From assembly GCA_002786025.1 (NCBI GenBank), contig NHNW01000039.1, positions 124,001 through 188,000 on the forward strand: a DNA stretch of 64,000 nucleotides, written 5' to 3'. The notes beneath the pieces are model-generated. The model had not been told where the DNA came from. It searched no databases and was given only the letters and a program-made list of their open reading frames with translations. Numbering within the stretch: the stretch's first letter is position 1; every line of letters begins with the position of its first letter. Positions 23,501 to 34,585 of the stretch are shown here, piece by piece. The translations under genes and the position numbers were made by a program. The stretch is from Zasmidium citrigriseum. Its lineage: Eukaryota; Ascomycota; Dothideomycetes; Mycosphaerellales; Mycosphaerellaceae.

Positions 23501-24142
23501 TATGGAAACGCCGTCCGAGCTGCCATTGTGGAAGGCCATGAGAACGTTGTGCAACTGTTGCGGCACGTTGGCGCTGATGCATGCCCTCAGGCTCGAGATC
23601 AACTAGGACGGTCGCTGCTACACATTTCAGCATCGTGTGACTCCTCTGCCGGAGTTCGCTACGCCCTAGCGGCGGACCTGGATGTTAATTCGCTCGACAA
23701 CCATAGCTGGAGCTCTCTACACTGGGCCGCCTACTTTGGAAGCACCGATGTCCTACGGCTGCTGCTTGAATCTGGTGCAGACCATAGCCTAAGAGACTGG
23801 CAAGGATGGACGCCGGAGCAGCTGGCTGCTTTCTCTGGAAACACCTCCGTTACCAACATCTTGTGCCATTATCCGAAGGGAAGTGACATGCAGGACCGCA
23901 ATCCTGAACCCGGAAAGGCCATTCGGGGAATTTGTGACTCTTGCAACCATGTAAGTCAAACCTTTCTGATTCCTGAAGAGCGCCAGCTGACATCCATGCG
24001 CCAGAATCTCCTGGAGGCACACTACCATTGCAGTAAATGTCCGCGCTCACCTGGCTTTGATCTATGTTTCCGATGTTTTCGTGATGCTGGACTCATTCAC
24101 CCGCAGCATAGCTTTACGACGGGGTTCCGATATAATTATTGA
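20504..24142 (+). CDS. HET-NACHT-ankyrin-ZZ receptor (NLR-like)
   Basis: This is a 1193-aa STAND-type receptor of the fungal NLR-like class, tied to heterokaryon incompatibility and self/non-self recognition. Exon 1 (20504-22050) and exon 2 (22108-24142) join within GMFRWADCQLQEL, a conserved NACHT-associated block. The HET-type effector spans about residues 1-150, with ASHRW at 26-30, WIDTCCINQD at 73-82 and GWTLQELLAPR. NACHT has Walker A GKAGCGKT at 313-320 and Walker B FLLIDALDEC at 411-420. A winged-helix-like segment leads to six ankyrin repeats of exactly 33 residues (813-1010), three diverged repeats, and a C-terminal ZZ-like zinc finger from residue 1125 (CDSC, CSKC, CFRC, HPQH). The open frame to 20447 begins with TTG; ATG 20504 starts the usual HET beginning MRLLN. 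Confidence 0.93.
22997..23590 (+). repeat. Six tandem 99-nt ankyrin repeat units
   Basis: The start of each ALQAA-type block falls at 23015, 23114, 23213, 23312, 23411 and 23510, an exact 99-nt spacing. Units share GG-x-YG-x-ALQAA and VV-x-x-LL-x-AGA. At nucleotide level they are similar but not identical. Confidence 0.9.
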
Positions 24143-24692
24143 TTTAATCGAGAGAGGTTATCCATACCAGCAGTCTCTTACATTGCTTAATAGCGTCGAC
24201 GCGGTCTCGGAAAGAAGCTTCTTCGCGCCGCGTTTCCGTGCGGGGGCCGCTTCCACGCGACAACGGTTGCACAGACGGCGTGGTCAGGATGAATTGCCGA
24301 GCTGTCAATGGCGGTGCTGTCACCTCACCTTGTCAACCTCTTTTCTTTCGGTGCCGATCTGTCTTTCCCGTCGTTCATCGGTAGGCGTGCAGCTGCATCA
24401 AACTGCCTCTGCGAACGCGTACCATCCTCGTCTCGCGTGAGTAATGGCCTCGCCAATGCAGGGCATCAGACGGCCCGCGAGCTTCGGCAGCAGGGTTGCG
24501 AGACGGCTCGCGTTGATGCAGAAGACGGCAGGCATTATTGGGCGGCGTCGACGTGGGGCGGCATGTGTTTGCTGTGCGATATCTCGGCAACAAAACAGGA
24601 AGGAACGTAGGTCTTTGTCACTTCCTCCTCATGTCAGGTATACTTCTCTTGATTCCTCGTCTCTCTTCAGAAGAGGTTGAAGAAGCGCGACG
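24143..24692. other. Intergenic between receptor and P450
   Basis: A 100-codon plus frame at 24308-24610 has an ATG but Arg/Ala/Cys-rich random-looking content, so I do not call it. The right part should be the P450 promoter. Confidence 0.4.
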
Positions 24693-26268
24693 ATGGCCTA
24701 CAATCTCCTGATCACCCTACCGGTCGTCTTTCTAGGGTGGCTGGTCAGCTTGGCCGTTTACCGCCTGTATTTCCATCCGCTGGCTAATAAGTTTCCTGGT
24801 CCCAAATTGGCTGCTTTGACCAAATGGTACGAAGCGTACTATGAAATCATCCTCAATGGCAAGTTCACTTTCCACATCGAGGACTTGCACCGCAAATATG
24901 GCCCAATCATTCGGATCACGCCCGACGAAATCCATATCCAGGATCCGCCATTCTGGGAGACGCTCTACGTCAAGCATAACAAGACCAGCAAATATGAAGT
25001 AAGCCGTCCACACATCCTCAAATGAGTACGATATTGACCATTATCAGTGGACTTCAGGCCGTTTCGGCAACAGTGGCTCGGTCTTCACGACCTCGGACCC
25101 TCAACTGCATAAGATCAGACGCGTGCCTTTGAACTACATGTTTTCTCGAAAGGCAATCCTCGGCTTCGAATCCGCCGTCCAAGCCAAAATGGACATATTC
25201 ACCACCGGCCTCAAGAAGTTCCACGAGACAGGCGCCATCTGCAAAATCTCCGAAGCCTTCTCTGCCTTCGCAGGAGACGTCGTGACTCAATACTCCTTCG
25301 GCTTCGACTACGACCACCTCAGCCTAGAAGGCTTCCCGGACTCCTTCCACGACGCCTTCATGGCCGTCAGCGCCTTCGGCCACGTAGCCCTCCAATTCCC
25401 CTGGATGCACGGCCTTCTGAACAGCCTTCCCGAATCCTGGAACAAAGCCATGAACCCACCGCTAGCCAAACTCCTCGACCTACAAAAAGACCTCCGCGCC
25501 AAAATCGCCGGTGTCAGGAAAGACATCGACGCCGGGGAGAAACTTCCCGAACACCCAACGATTTTCCACTCGTTACTCCAATCCGACCTCCCACCCGCCG
25601 AAAAATCCAACCTCCGCCTCGCGGAAGAAGCCCAACTGATCCTCGGCGCGGGAATCGAAACCACAGCCTGGGCTCTCTGTCAAGCAACCTACTACATTCT
25701 CTCCGATCCGAAAGTCCTCTCGAAATTGAAAGCCGAGCTCCGCGCCGCTGTGCCAGATGTCTCGAAACCAGGAGCCTTCGACTACGCTAACCTCGAAAGC
25801 TTGCCGTACCTACGAGGCTGCATCAAAGAAGCCGTCCGTCTCTCCCTCAGCGTCTCCGCTCGAAACCCACGTCTCCTGAACGAACCCCTCGTCTGGCGCG
25901 ATTGGGTCATACCACCAGGAACGCCCATCTCCATGACCATAGCCGACGTCCATCTCAACGACGACTACTTCCCCGAAGCAGCGACTTTCAAACCCGAACG
26001 CTGGCTCGGCGACTCGCCGAAAGCTCCTGATGGCTCTCCCCTTGAGAGATACTTCGTGGCGTTTGGCAAGGGACCGAGATCTTGTTTAGGAATCAATCTC
26101 GCGTGGATGGAGATGTTCCTTATGGTTGGGAGGTTGTTCAGGCAGTTTGATTTGGAGTTGTATGAGACTGATGTGACGGATGTGTTGCTGGGGCATGATT
26201 TCTTTCTGCCGAGTCCGAAGTTGGATTCGAAGGGAATTAGGGTGAAGGTGACAGGGGTCGAGGGATGA
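24693..26268 (+). CDS. Cytochrome P450 monooxygenase
   Basis: This is a 508-aa microsomal P450 with one 49-nt intron (exons 24693-24998 and 25048-26268). An N-terminal membrane anchor (residues 4-22) is followed by the proline hinge YFHPLANKFPGPK, typical of fungal trichodiene-oxygenase-like clans. The I-helix oxygen motif AGIETT is at 303-308, and ExxR appears as EAVR. PERW and the heme loop FGKGPRSCLG follow, with axial Cys448. It uses NADPH-P450 reductase and O2; the substrate is unknown. There is no PKS, NRPS or terpene synthase nearby, so a biosynthetic cluster is not supported. Codons are strongly C/A-ending until about 26040, then G/T-ending. Confidence 0.95.
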
Positions 26269-26528
26269 AGGGGTAACAAATGTGGTGAGGATCATGATGA
26301 TGCTGTTATGAGTTCAAGCATTCGGTTATAGAGTCTGCTTTTTTCCCTTCGAGATACCTTCTAGTCGTGCTGTCATTTTGAGGTTAGCGAGGAGAGACGT
26401 CAGACTGCAACAGGATAATGAAACAGGCTCTACTACTGCTTCCAATGTGCCGGATTACACTCCATCGTAGCCTAACCGACTTCACTATCCCCGATCTATC
26501 CTACAGTCATAATCTCATGCAAGCCACT

Positions 26529-26559
26529 CATTCATTCGTTCGTCCATTCATTCATACAT
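26529..26559. repeat. ATTC/GTTC tetranucleotide tract
   Basis: An imperfect TTCA/TTCG tetranucleotide run overlaps the stop codon and 3' flank of the Saf1-like gene. Confidence 0.6.
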
Positions 26560-28845
26560 CCCCGACCTCCTCAACCAGCTTCCAGTCCGGCTTGCCATAT
26601 CTCCACTCATCAAACGGTACCTCACCAGGCATCTCCGTCCCATCGTTGAGTCGGAGGCGTGGGAAATGATCTTTAGCCCAGACGTATCGAAAACCTTCTC
26701 TCGGCGATCTGCCATAGCTCTGACGCGGTGGCTCGCGGCGTTGGGATGGGCCGCCGGCGTTCGAAGTGGCGTTGGACCGGAGGTGAGCTGCGTTGGGGTC
26801 GTACGCTGCGTCGTTGACGTTGTATGGCGCAAGACCTAGGAAGAAGCGGCCCCAGTCGGCGGCGCGGTCGAGGAGAGTGGTGTTTGCTGATGTCTCAGCG
26901 TTTGTACTGGATTCCAGTTGCGAAGACTCGCCATGTGGTCCGTCCTCGGTTGATGTTGGGGCCTCTTCTGCTTCTTCAGGCATTTCAGTGGCCGCCTTCA
27001 GCTTCGCCGCCATGTCTTCGTTGACGAGCACCAATGCGCCGCTGTGCCATCCTGCGGCGCTAACGCTTAGAGCGAAGTACGCTCCCAGTCCATCGTCTTC
27101 CTCGCCCTGGCTTCTGATTCCAAACTTCTCCTCCCAGTCGCGGCCCTCTTGCTCGATCCACTCGCTCACTTCGCCTTGGGCATTGAGACCGGGACTGCCG
27201 AGCGCCATGCGCATTCTCGGGGCCGCTTCTTCCGGATTGACGCCTCCAGCAGTGATGAAGCTGATCCACTCTTGCTTTTCCTTCTCAAACCACACTCGTC
27301 GTCCTTCGGTGTAAGCGTGAGGGACGAGATGCCCGTCGCCTCCAATTCCTCGGTTACGAATACCACGGAGGCGACCCTCAGGAACGCCGAGGCCACCCAG
27401 GCCAAGAGCGCCGCAACCCTGAGGTTCGTACCCATATGATGTGATCTCTCCAGAGGAGTGTAATGCATGAAAATGCCAGTCTCCAAATGCTAGTGATATC
27501 ACCTGATTGTTTTGAAGGGCTGGAATTCGTCTGAAGAGCTTCTGATTCGAAGGCTGATTGGTGAGAAGAGGCATCAACCTGTCTTGGTCGCTCGTCAAAA
27601 CATCGCCAGCCTGATCAACATTAGCCATGATCGTTTCACAGATTACGATGCACCTACCTTGGTGAAGATGGCGAAATTGCGGAAAGATCCTTGTACGTCA
27701 GTCACAAAGGTTCCATCAGTATCTTCATCACCTTTACTAGGTATTGGAAGCTCCACGGGCTCGCTGACAGTCTGGCTGTTGTCGGTCCAGGTGATCAGCG
27801 CTCCAAATACCTTACCCAAGGATGTGTTGAACAATATGGTATCCTCCATGACGATAAAACTTTGTACTTCTCCCACTTGTTGGCCCTCATCAAAAGGGTC
27901 ACCAGACTTCCGATCCTCGGATTCGACATGCTGAGTCTGGGGCACAACAGCACTCTCCAACACTAGAGCAGCGTCGGCGGTGTCGCACCCCTCTGGTGAG
28001 AGTTTTAGGGGCTCCCAGACGATTATACCGCTGCCCTCAACCAATGCTGCGCTCTTGTTCCATCCAGCGACCACCTTCTTGACAGCACCTTGCCCGGCCT
28101 CGCGTCCATCTTCTGTGGTGTTGTGGTGGACGAACTTGACATGCAGACCCGGGTGTTCCAGATTCTGCCAACTCCAAATCCGGCCACTGTCGCTCAACGC
28201 CAGGACATGCGCTCTTCCACAGGAGAACTGCTTGATCGCTGTTGCAGGATCATGTCGGTCCATTGGCTGAGGCATGCCAGGAGGGTACTGCAAGGCGGTT
28301 GGCTGCTTTTTCGGCTGCTGCATGTACGGCGGTCGGCGTTGAGTAAATTCTAAGCCATCGAGCACACCGCAAGCGTACAGGGCGCCTTTGGCAGTGAGCA
28401 AAGTCGTGCTCCATCCTCCGCACTGCATGTCCGAGATGATTCCCAAGGTCTCCGTGTTCTGCATTTCGCCTGGCCAGCTGACGTGCCTCGATCTTCTCAT
28501 GATGTTTCGCCTAGCAGCAGTAGGGGCCGGTGGCTCGAAGGAGTGTCCCAGACAGCCCTTCTCGTTGTTGCCCCAAGTGAACACCTTGCTCTGGGTGCGC
28601 AGGCGTTTATAGAGACGTCTCCATCTACGCCCATCATTCTGTACTACCGGCTGATTGGGTACGCGGAAGTCGCGGCGGACGAGGCTCGACCAGTACGTCG
28701 ACTCATTGACGAAGTCGGGATTGTGCAGGGCTCGGCAAGTCGAGGTCAGGTTGAGGAAGCTGGCGGCGTCGAGGTAGGGGAAGATGAGTAGGAGCAGGTC
28801 GACGGGCAGGTCGAGAATCGTGGTAGGATCGTCGTCGGAAGACAT
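26552..28845 (-). CDS. SAF1: F-box/RCC1 protein, Saf1-like
   Basis: This is a 748-aa F-box protein with RCC1-type propeller repeats, like SCF-associated factor 1, the substrate adaptor of an SCF ubiquitin ligase (yeast Saf1 targets adenine deaminase in quiescence). Exons 27658-28845 and 26552-27610 join in phase 0 across a 47-nt intron with a GTAGGT donor. The F-box lies near residues 8-58 (ILDLPVDLLLLIFPYLD). RCC1-like blades include KVFTWGNNEKGCLGH, AHVLALSDSGRIWSW and HFHALHSSGEITSYG. A disordered Glu/Ser-rich insert is near residue 620 and a conserved C-terminus contains YVWAKDHFPRLRL. An upstream in-frame ATG at 28959 would add 38 residues, but that segment looks untranslated and contains a CRE-like site. 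Orthology to SAF1 is inferred. Confidence 0.88.
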
Positions 28846-29424
28846 CGTGGGTGTCGCATTGTAGAGTGGGTAGAGAAGTTGGAACAAGCCTGATCTTAGC
28901 AAGGCGCGTTGCGCGTGGTTCGCATGTGACCGTGATGACGTAATCGCTGCCTGAGGCATCTAGCAATCCTTGACCTCACCTCCTTGCTCCTTCTACATCC
29001 TCCTGATCCCCTCACCAATGCAACTTCTCCCCTCCCGACCCGGCCACTGCTTACGATCAAGCAGCATGGCATATGCAACACAATCGGCCTGCGCTCCAGG
29101 CCATCATGATTTGTCAACGCAAGTTCCGGCGACGTTGTGGTGACAACGGTGCCTGAAAGCACTCCCACCTTGGACGCCGCTCGCACGAACAAGATCCTCT
29201 TCAGTAAGAGGTCTCACATTCACTTTCGTATAATGAACACCAGTAGTGATGCCAAGATCGATGTGCGGCGGTGTCCAAAAGGACTCCTGCCAGGCGTGTG
29301 GCTGTGACTCGAAATCCTGCGACCTCGCCACTCCCTGCAGCCTGAGCCCCACAGTCAATGCCATGTTGTATTGACCACATAATGTTCGCTCAGAAGCTGT
29401 AACAAAGATACTGACGCTGCAAAG
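28846..29424. promoter_or_regulatory. Bidirectional promoter with CRE-like site
   Basis: This region lies between divergent Saf1-like and 444-aa genes. TGACGTAA at 28936-28943 resembles an ATF/CREB bZIP site. The minus-strand frame 29104-29577 overlaps the next gene and lacks motifs. Confidence 0.35.
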
Positions 29425-30759
29425 ATGGCCGAAATATACGAAATCGATCTCTGCTCTTACAGAGATTGCCTTGACGACACTCGCCTCCTGATTTCCGAAG
29501 TCGCGGCGAACAATATCGTTCATCCTTTTGACATTTCCACAGATGTCAGCGAGTTGGCGGACAATGTTCTTGCACACGAGAGAGGCCAGTCTTTGGCCGC
29601 GCGTGCCCAGCGAGCCGTTTCGGAAAGGCTACGAGCTGCTAAGGGCTACTCTACTGGTTACCCTTTCGTGGCCTCAGCCAAATTGCGAGGGACTCATATC
29701 GCTCTTATCATTCGAAATTCCGAAGACGATTTAAAGCCTGGCAGTGTAATTGTACAAAGCAACAACCTCTTCGACTTGATCAAGGGCCACCCATCGAACT
29801 CTGGGATTTTGGATCACCTCATAAAATACCTCGACGCTATCTTCAAAATCGCGAATTCAATCCAAGACCGATTCATGTCCCTCAATTCATCTGGCGTAAA
29901 TGCACGCATGCGGTTTCCTATCGTCCTAGCGGGCGCGCATAATACTTTCACTTGGTACTCTCCGTTGAGTGAAGTTGCGGCCCCGGGGCTCCTCATACAC
30001 TCGCTGAAGATCAACGACCAATGGCAAAATTTGTCGGACTACTCTGCCAATATCACCATTAAACGTCCTGTCAACATCATTGCTGTCGGCAATATTCACT
30101 TCACCCCCTGGCTATTCCTCAACCCTGAGGATAGAGGCCAGAGATTCCTAGCAAGCTCGAAGGAAGAAGTCCAAAAGCTGAAGGAGAGAGACCGCATGTA
30201 CAATGCTGTGTCAGGCTTGGTGCTCACTCCGCTGCCTGATTCTGGACTTCCAAACGATCCAAAGTTCTGGCTTAAGATAAGGGCGGACGAAGACTCTTGT
30301 TGGAACCTCTGGTTGGAACATGCAAGGTCAATGCGCCAGTCTGCGGCAGAAAGGAGAGACTATGAAGCCCCACGGCATGAGAGACTCCGAGCCGAAGCAC
30401 AGGCTTTTGCAGAGCGCTTCTGCACGAGTGAACGGCTTCAGAAAGCTTGGAACGCAGCTGAACGGTCGTTGCCAGCGGGACATGATCGAGGCCGGCATGC
30501 CATCGCTCCATTCATGGCTGAACTGCATCGTTCGGAACATCAGGACATAGACCAAGAGGACTGGGCCGATGTTGACTTAACGAAGGCATATCCTAGGATT
30601 GATCGCATTGCGAAAGCATGGGCTTTGAACAAGATCCAGGCTGCGAGATCCGAGGCGAGAGTCTCAGCTGAACACGAATGGGTGGATGTTGTAGATGAAG
30701 ATGTTGCATTGGAGAACACGCTGGACCTTCGAGACGATCCCTTAACGCGGGAACATTGA
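29425..30759 (+). CDS. Hypothetical protein (444 aa), no family recognised
   Basis: This is a single open frame with an AAGATGG start context. I recognise no domain. The N-terminal third is helical and contains LISEVAANNIV and a basic helix rich in Arg/Ala. The middle (about 85-240) looks like an alpha/beta fold with short hydrophobic strands (RFPIVLAGAHNTFTWYS, NIIAVGNIHFTPWLF). The C-terminal third is strongly charged and helical, with many Arg/Glu/Ala (320-420), and may be coiled coil. No signal peptide or membrane segment is seen. Codon use is like its neighbours, so it looks native and expressed. Confidence 0.7.
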   Translation: MAEIYEIDLCSYRDCLDDTRLLISEVAANNIVHPFDISTDVSELADNVLAHERGQSLAARAQRAVSERLRAAKGYSTGYPFVASAKLRGTHIALIIRNSEDDLKPGSVIVQSNNLFDLIKGHPSNSGILDHLIKYLDAIFKIANSIQDRFMSLNSSGVNARMRFPIVLAGAHNTFTWYSPLSEVAAPGLLIHSLKINDQWQNLSDYSANITIKRPVNIIAVGNIHFTPWLFLNPEDRGQRFLASSKEEVQKLKERDRMYNAVSGLVLTPLPDSGLPNDPKFWLKIRADEDSCWNLWLEHARSMRQSAAERRDYEAPRHERLRAEAQAFAERFCTSERLQKAWNAAERSLPAGHDRGRHAIAPFMAELHRSEHQDIDQEDWADVDLTKAYPRIDRIAKAWALNKIQAARSEARVSAEHEWVDVVDEDVALENTLDLRDDPLTREH

Positions 30760-31204
30760 GTCCGCATTCGGAATCAGCCAGCTACAGCAGACTTGCAATG
30801 GAAGCAAGAGACCTACATATTCGGCTCGGTGTGGAAGATGTTCGTGAAATATGCTCATGCATTAGAGTCTAAACCTTGTGAGTTCTGACCGATCTTCTAA
30901 TGTTCATGGGCTCTGCTGAGATACATGCATTCATATGTCGAATGTGCTTCTTCCGAAAAGTGCACATGCTGAAGGGCCTCGCACATGTACTTGCTATTTG
31001 TTCTTTCTTTCCGTCTCGCTCCACTTCAGCCAGAACATCTACGCCATACATCCTTTGATGGCACAGTTGCCAGTCTCTTGACGGAAAATTGGACACTGAC
31101 TACTGACCTTACATATTCCTTCAACAGCACTTCGACCCACTGAACATACCCACCCGCACGACTCTATATCAGAGGACACGCCAATCTCAACTGGCTCTGC
31201 AACC
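30760..31204. other. Intergenic, promoter of the secreted 938-aa protein
   Basis: No frame of substance is seen. The 3' half presumably holds the promoter and leader of the next gene. Confidence 0.4.
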
Positions 31205-34200
31205 ATGAGATTGGCGACATGGATTGCCACGGCGGCGCTTCTGGAAATAGCCATCGCACTCCCTGCTCCAGCAGCAGTCACTCTGACCGACGACACCTCC
31301 GGAATACCCATCAACACTGGATCCGCCGCCGCACCCATCAATACCCCCGGCGACATACTTCCGCCTATTGCAACCCCGGCTATCCACAAGATTGTCACGG
31401 AGACGAAACATCTGATACCGGAGCCTACAGTGACAGCCCAGCCAGTGAACTGCGAAATCATTCCCTGCACGACCACGGCCTTTTGGTACTACAGTCCATA
31501 CCTCAACAGATGTCCGCATTCAGGATTGAGTTCCTTGTATTGCGAGGAAAGCTCGAAGATCTCCACGACATGTCTGGATCAGAACCATCTTCCAAAATGC
31601 CTTTATGTGAGTCCAACCGTTGCGAAGCAGCACCAATACTGGCCCAGGCGCGAATCAGTCCTTTCCCGAGGTCTGAACACGCTCGAAGACCTCATGCTAA
31701 TATTGATGCAGCATAGAACTGTCTTTCCGTTCGCATCAGAGACCACCATCAAGGGTTTCTGGCAAAACACGATACTGCCTGTCTACACAACGACATCCAA
31801 ATGCGTTCCACCCGATCCACAGAGAAATGCGTTTCCCCTTGGACAGCTTTCTTGCCATTCTTACTGCAAATACCATTCGCCATTGACGGGTGACTGCACG
31901 CTTGTCACCACCGGCAAATCCCCAAGCAGGAGCTGTGAGATAACGGGGACCTCCACCAAATCGACATGTGTAAGATTACTTCAGGCGAAATCTGTGGTCT
32001 AGCACTCTCTGACTGTCTCCTTAGGTTGAAAGCTTAGGTGCATGTCTTTGGTGGGAACATACCCCTGGCGTAGGCGACCCCGTCACGGCTACGCTCTCGA
32101 AGTCCATACCGACTACCATGTGGGAGCGGCCGTTCACCAGTGTATGCGTCCCTCCCAAGACACCGACATCCGGCGGCTGTTCTTGGTTTACCTACCATGA
32201 GCCACCCGACCAGCGCTCAAAGACAGATTGGCCGGAGACTTCGACTTGTATCTACCCCGGTAAGAATCCATTGGCTGATGGTCGCCGTTTGGGGGCCAAA
32301 GTCCCTACACTTGGCCTTTCCCTTGCTAATGTTGATTAGATGCAAAGCCGAGCTGTGTTTATACCTACTCTGGAACATGTGTACCCATGGAGGAGGCGGC
32401 AACGAAAGGCAAACCTCCACAAGAGACATCTGGACCAACGACAACAACCGTAGTGACTGTTGGTGATCCAAAGACTAAGACCGCCATCCCTGCCCCCGTT
32501 GGACGTGGAGAGCTCGACTGCACTTGGAGGATACCCAATCCGAAAGTCAATCGACGCGAATGCTGGAACAAAAACGTAGAGGTTGATGACTGGGACCCAC
32601 GGAAATCCACGCCGAAGACCTGTACTTGGCACACAACCTTTACGACGAAGATCGATAAGGGAAAGACTACTATTGCTCTGGCTTCGAGTTGTGAGCCGAC
32701 AGCAACGATCAGTTGGCGAACGACCACATATCTTTCCCAGCAGACCCTCACGTTCGGCTCGACATCTTCGAAAATTACAACTAAAACCATGACACGACCG
32801 GTAACTTCCAAGAAGCCTTCAGCAACTGCTAGCATCGATCAGGGAGACCCTGAGCTACACATTGATCTCGACGGCAGTGTGCTCGACAGGGGCCTCAAAC
32901 AAGCTGTCAATCTGTGCGCACATCGCGAACCTCTGGATGGTCGTCGACTCAACTGTGAATTGATGCCAGAGTGGGCAATGGACGAATACGTACAGCAGAT
33001 CGAAGAGACCCTCATGAACCAGATCAACGACAACGGCGTCAAGTTCTCGCCATACATGGAAGAGTGGATCTATGGGAATGACACGCTGAGAAAGATCTAC
33101 ATCGCTCGCGGTGCTGGACGACAGATGGTCTACAACATGACCCATGCATTGGCTTTGGAAGAGCACTTCTCGCTTGACCCGGAAGTGATGATTGAGGTCA
33201 ACCAAGAAATGCGAGAGGACTTCCCCGACGAGGTGAAAGAAGATGAGGACGACGACACTCAGAAAGAAGCGCCACGCTACAAGCCGATCTGTCAACTGAA
33301 GAAAGGCGATGATATGCCCAAGAAGGATGCTGACGCCATGATCAAATACCTGGAGGGCTACCTGGATAAGCACTTCCCCAAGCCAAAGCCGAAGCCAGTC
33401 TGTATTCCCAAAAAGCAACACCCTATCACGACCTTCGACTGCGAATGTAAAATGGGTGCCAAAACCGGCCACTTCCCAACCAAGCCAAAGACAATCCAAA
33501 CGACGGTAAGCGGCACCAAGACCCAAAAGGTGGACCTCTGCGACTACACGTCCTGGCCGAAGCAGAAGCCCAAGGAAACCAAAGCGACTCCTGCTCCAAC
33601 CCCTGCGCCTGTGCCCTCGGACGAAAAGGTCAGACCCAACATCATGACCTGCAACGCCCCCTCTTCTGCCGGCCTGTACGGCGTACAGACCGTCGCCGAC
33701 TACGCTCGCAAATTCTGGACCGAAGCTTACAGCTCTGGCCTTGCTGCGAAGCCCACGGGGACGACTGTCAAGTTCGAAGGCGGTTGGGACGGCTTCAAAG
33801 TCCTCAGAACCAACGTCGAAGCCAAGGGATCTGGAGGACATGAAGATCCACCGAAGAGGTCTTGGATGGCGCTGTCCATTCAGTATCTTCGTGGGGCTTG
33901 TGAAAACGGAGACGAAAAGCATGATCTTAATTTCGCAGCGCCGGATCAGATCACGCCAGAGGACTTCTTGGAGGCGTTTGTGATGCGCTCGAATGGATGT
34001 AAGTGAAGACAGAATTTGGCCTTAGGGTGTGCATCGAGACTGACTTTTGAACAGGCAACCCGGATCCTGACAATGAGGTCGGCGTCGAGACGTGGACTCC
34101 AGGAGGGACTTTCAACTATAGATGTCTGCAGTGGAAGTTGCACAGTCTGGATGTTCCGCCGCCGGATAGTAAGAAGCACTGGATCAACGGGACGATGCCA

Positions 34201-34317
34201 TGGAACTCGACGTTGGAGCACACCCTAAACGAGACCGTCCTGGACAAGCTCTGGAGCAACTCCACGTTTGAGGCTCGATGGCCTACGAATGCTCTTGTTA
34301 CTGGACTGAAGGGATAA
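31205..34317 (+). CDS. Large secreted Cys/Thr-rich protein, unknown function
   Basis: Five exons (31205-31606, 31712-31969, 32025-32259, 32340-33998, 34055-34317) sum to 2817 nt and encode 938 aa. An N-terminal signal peptide ends near IAIALPAPA. Residues 60-400 hold repeated Cys-containing modules separated by Thr-rich runs (TTTAFWYYS, TTYLSQQT). The middle (about 430-560) is helical. A very acidic run DEDDDTQ is followed by a Lys/Pro linker (HFPKPKPKPVC). A second linker of TPAPTPAPVP type precedes a compact C-terminal domain with WTEAYSSGL and GGWDGFKVLR. Four N-glycosylation sequons cluster near the end. I recognise no family; extracellular or wall-associated location is inferred. Open frames alone break it into two fragments; splicing joins them without a frame error. 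Confidence 0.82.
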
Positions 34318-34585
34318 GCGGTGTGTAATAATCTCTCTTTTTTTCTTGTCTTCTTTATCACATTTGGAAAGTACGTATAGATTTATCTTCAACCAATGAA
34401 CCCCCGAATGCGATTGCTACCCTCACTCGATCTGCAAGCCTATGCTGTCTGTAACCATATCGAATTCTTGGATCACCTTGTCAAGATGCGGGAATTGAAA
34501 ATATAAGTGCCACCAAAGACACCATCGACTCACTCGCATAGCCACCGTTCAGCAAGTTCGGCAGCCCAACATCACTTCGACATAC

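Noticed and set aside
24308..24610. 100-codon plus-strand frame before the P450
   Set aside because: Arg/Ala/Cys-rich random-looking content and no conserved feature.
18565..26268. Secondary-metabolite cluster (methyltransferase plus P450)
   Set aside because: No polyketide synthase, peptide synthetase or terpene synthase is present; both families are abundant outside clusters.
29104..29577. 157-codon minus-strand frame
   Set aside because: Overlaps the start of the well-supported 444-aa gene and lacks motifs.
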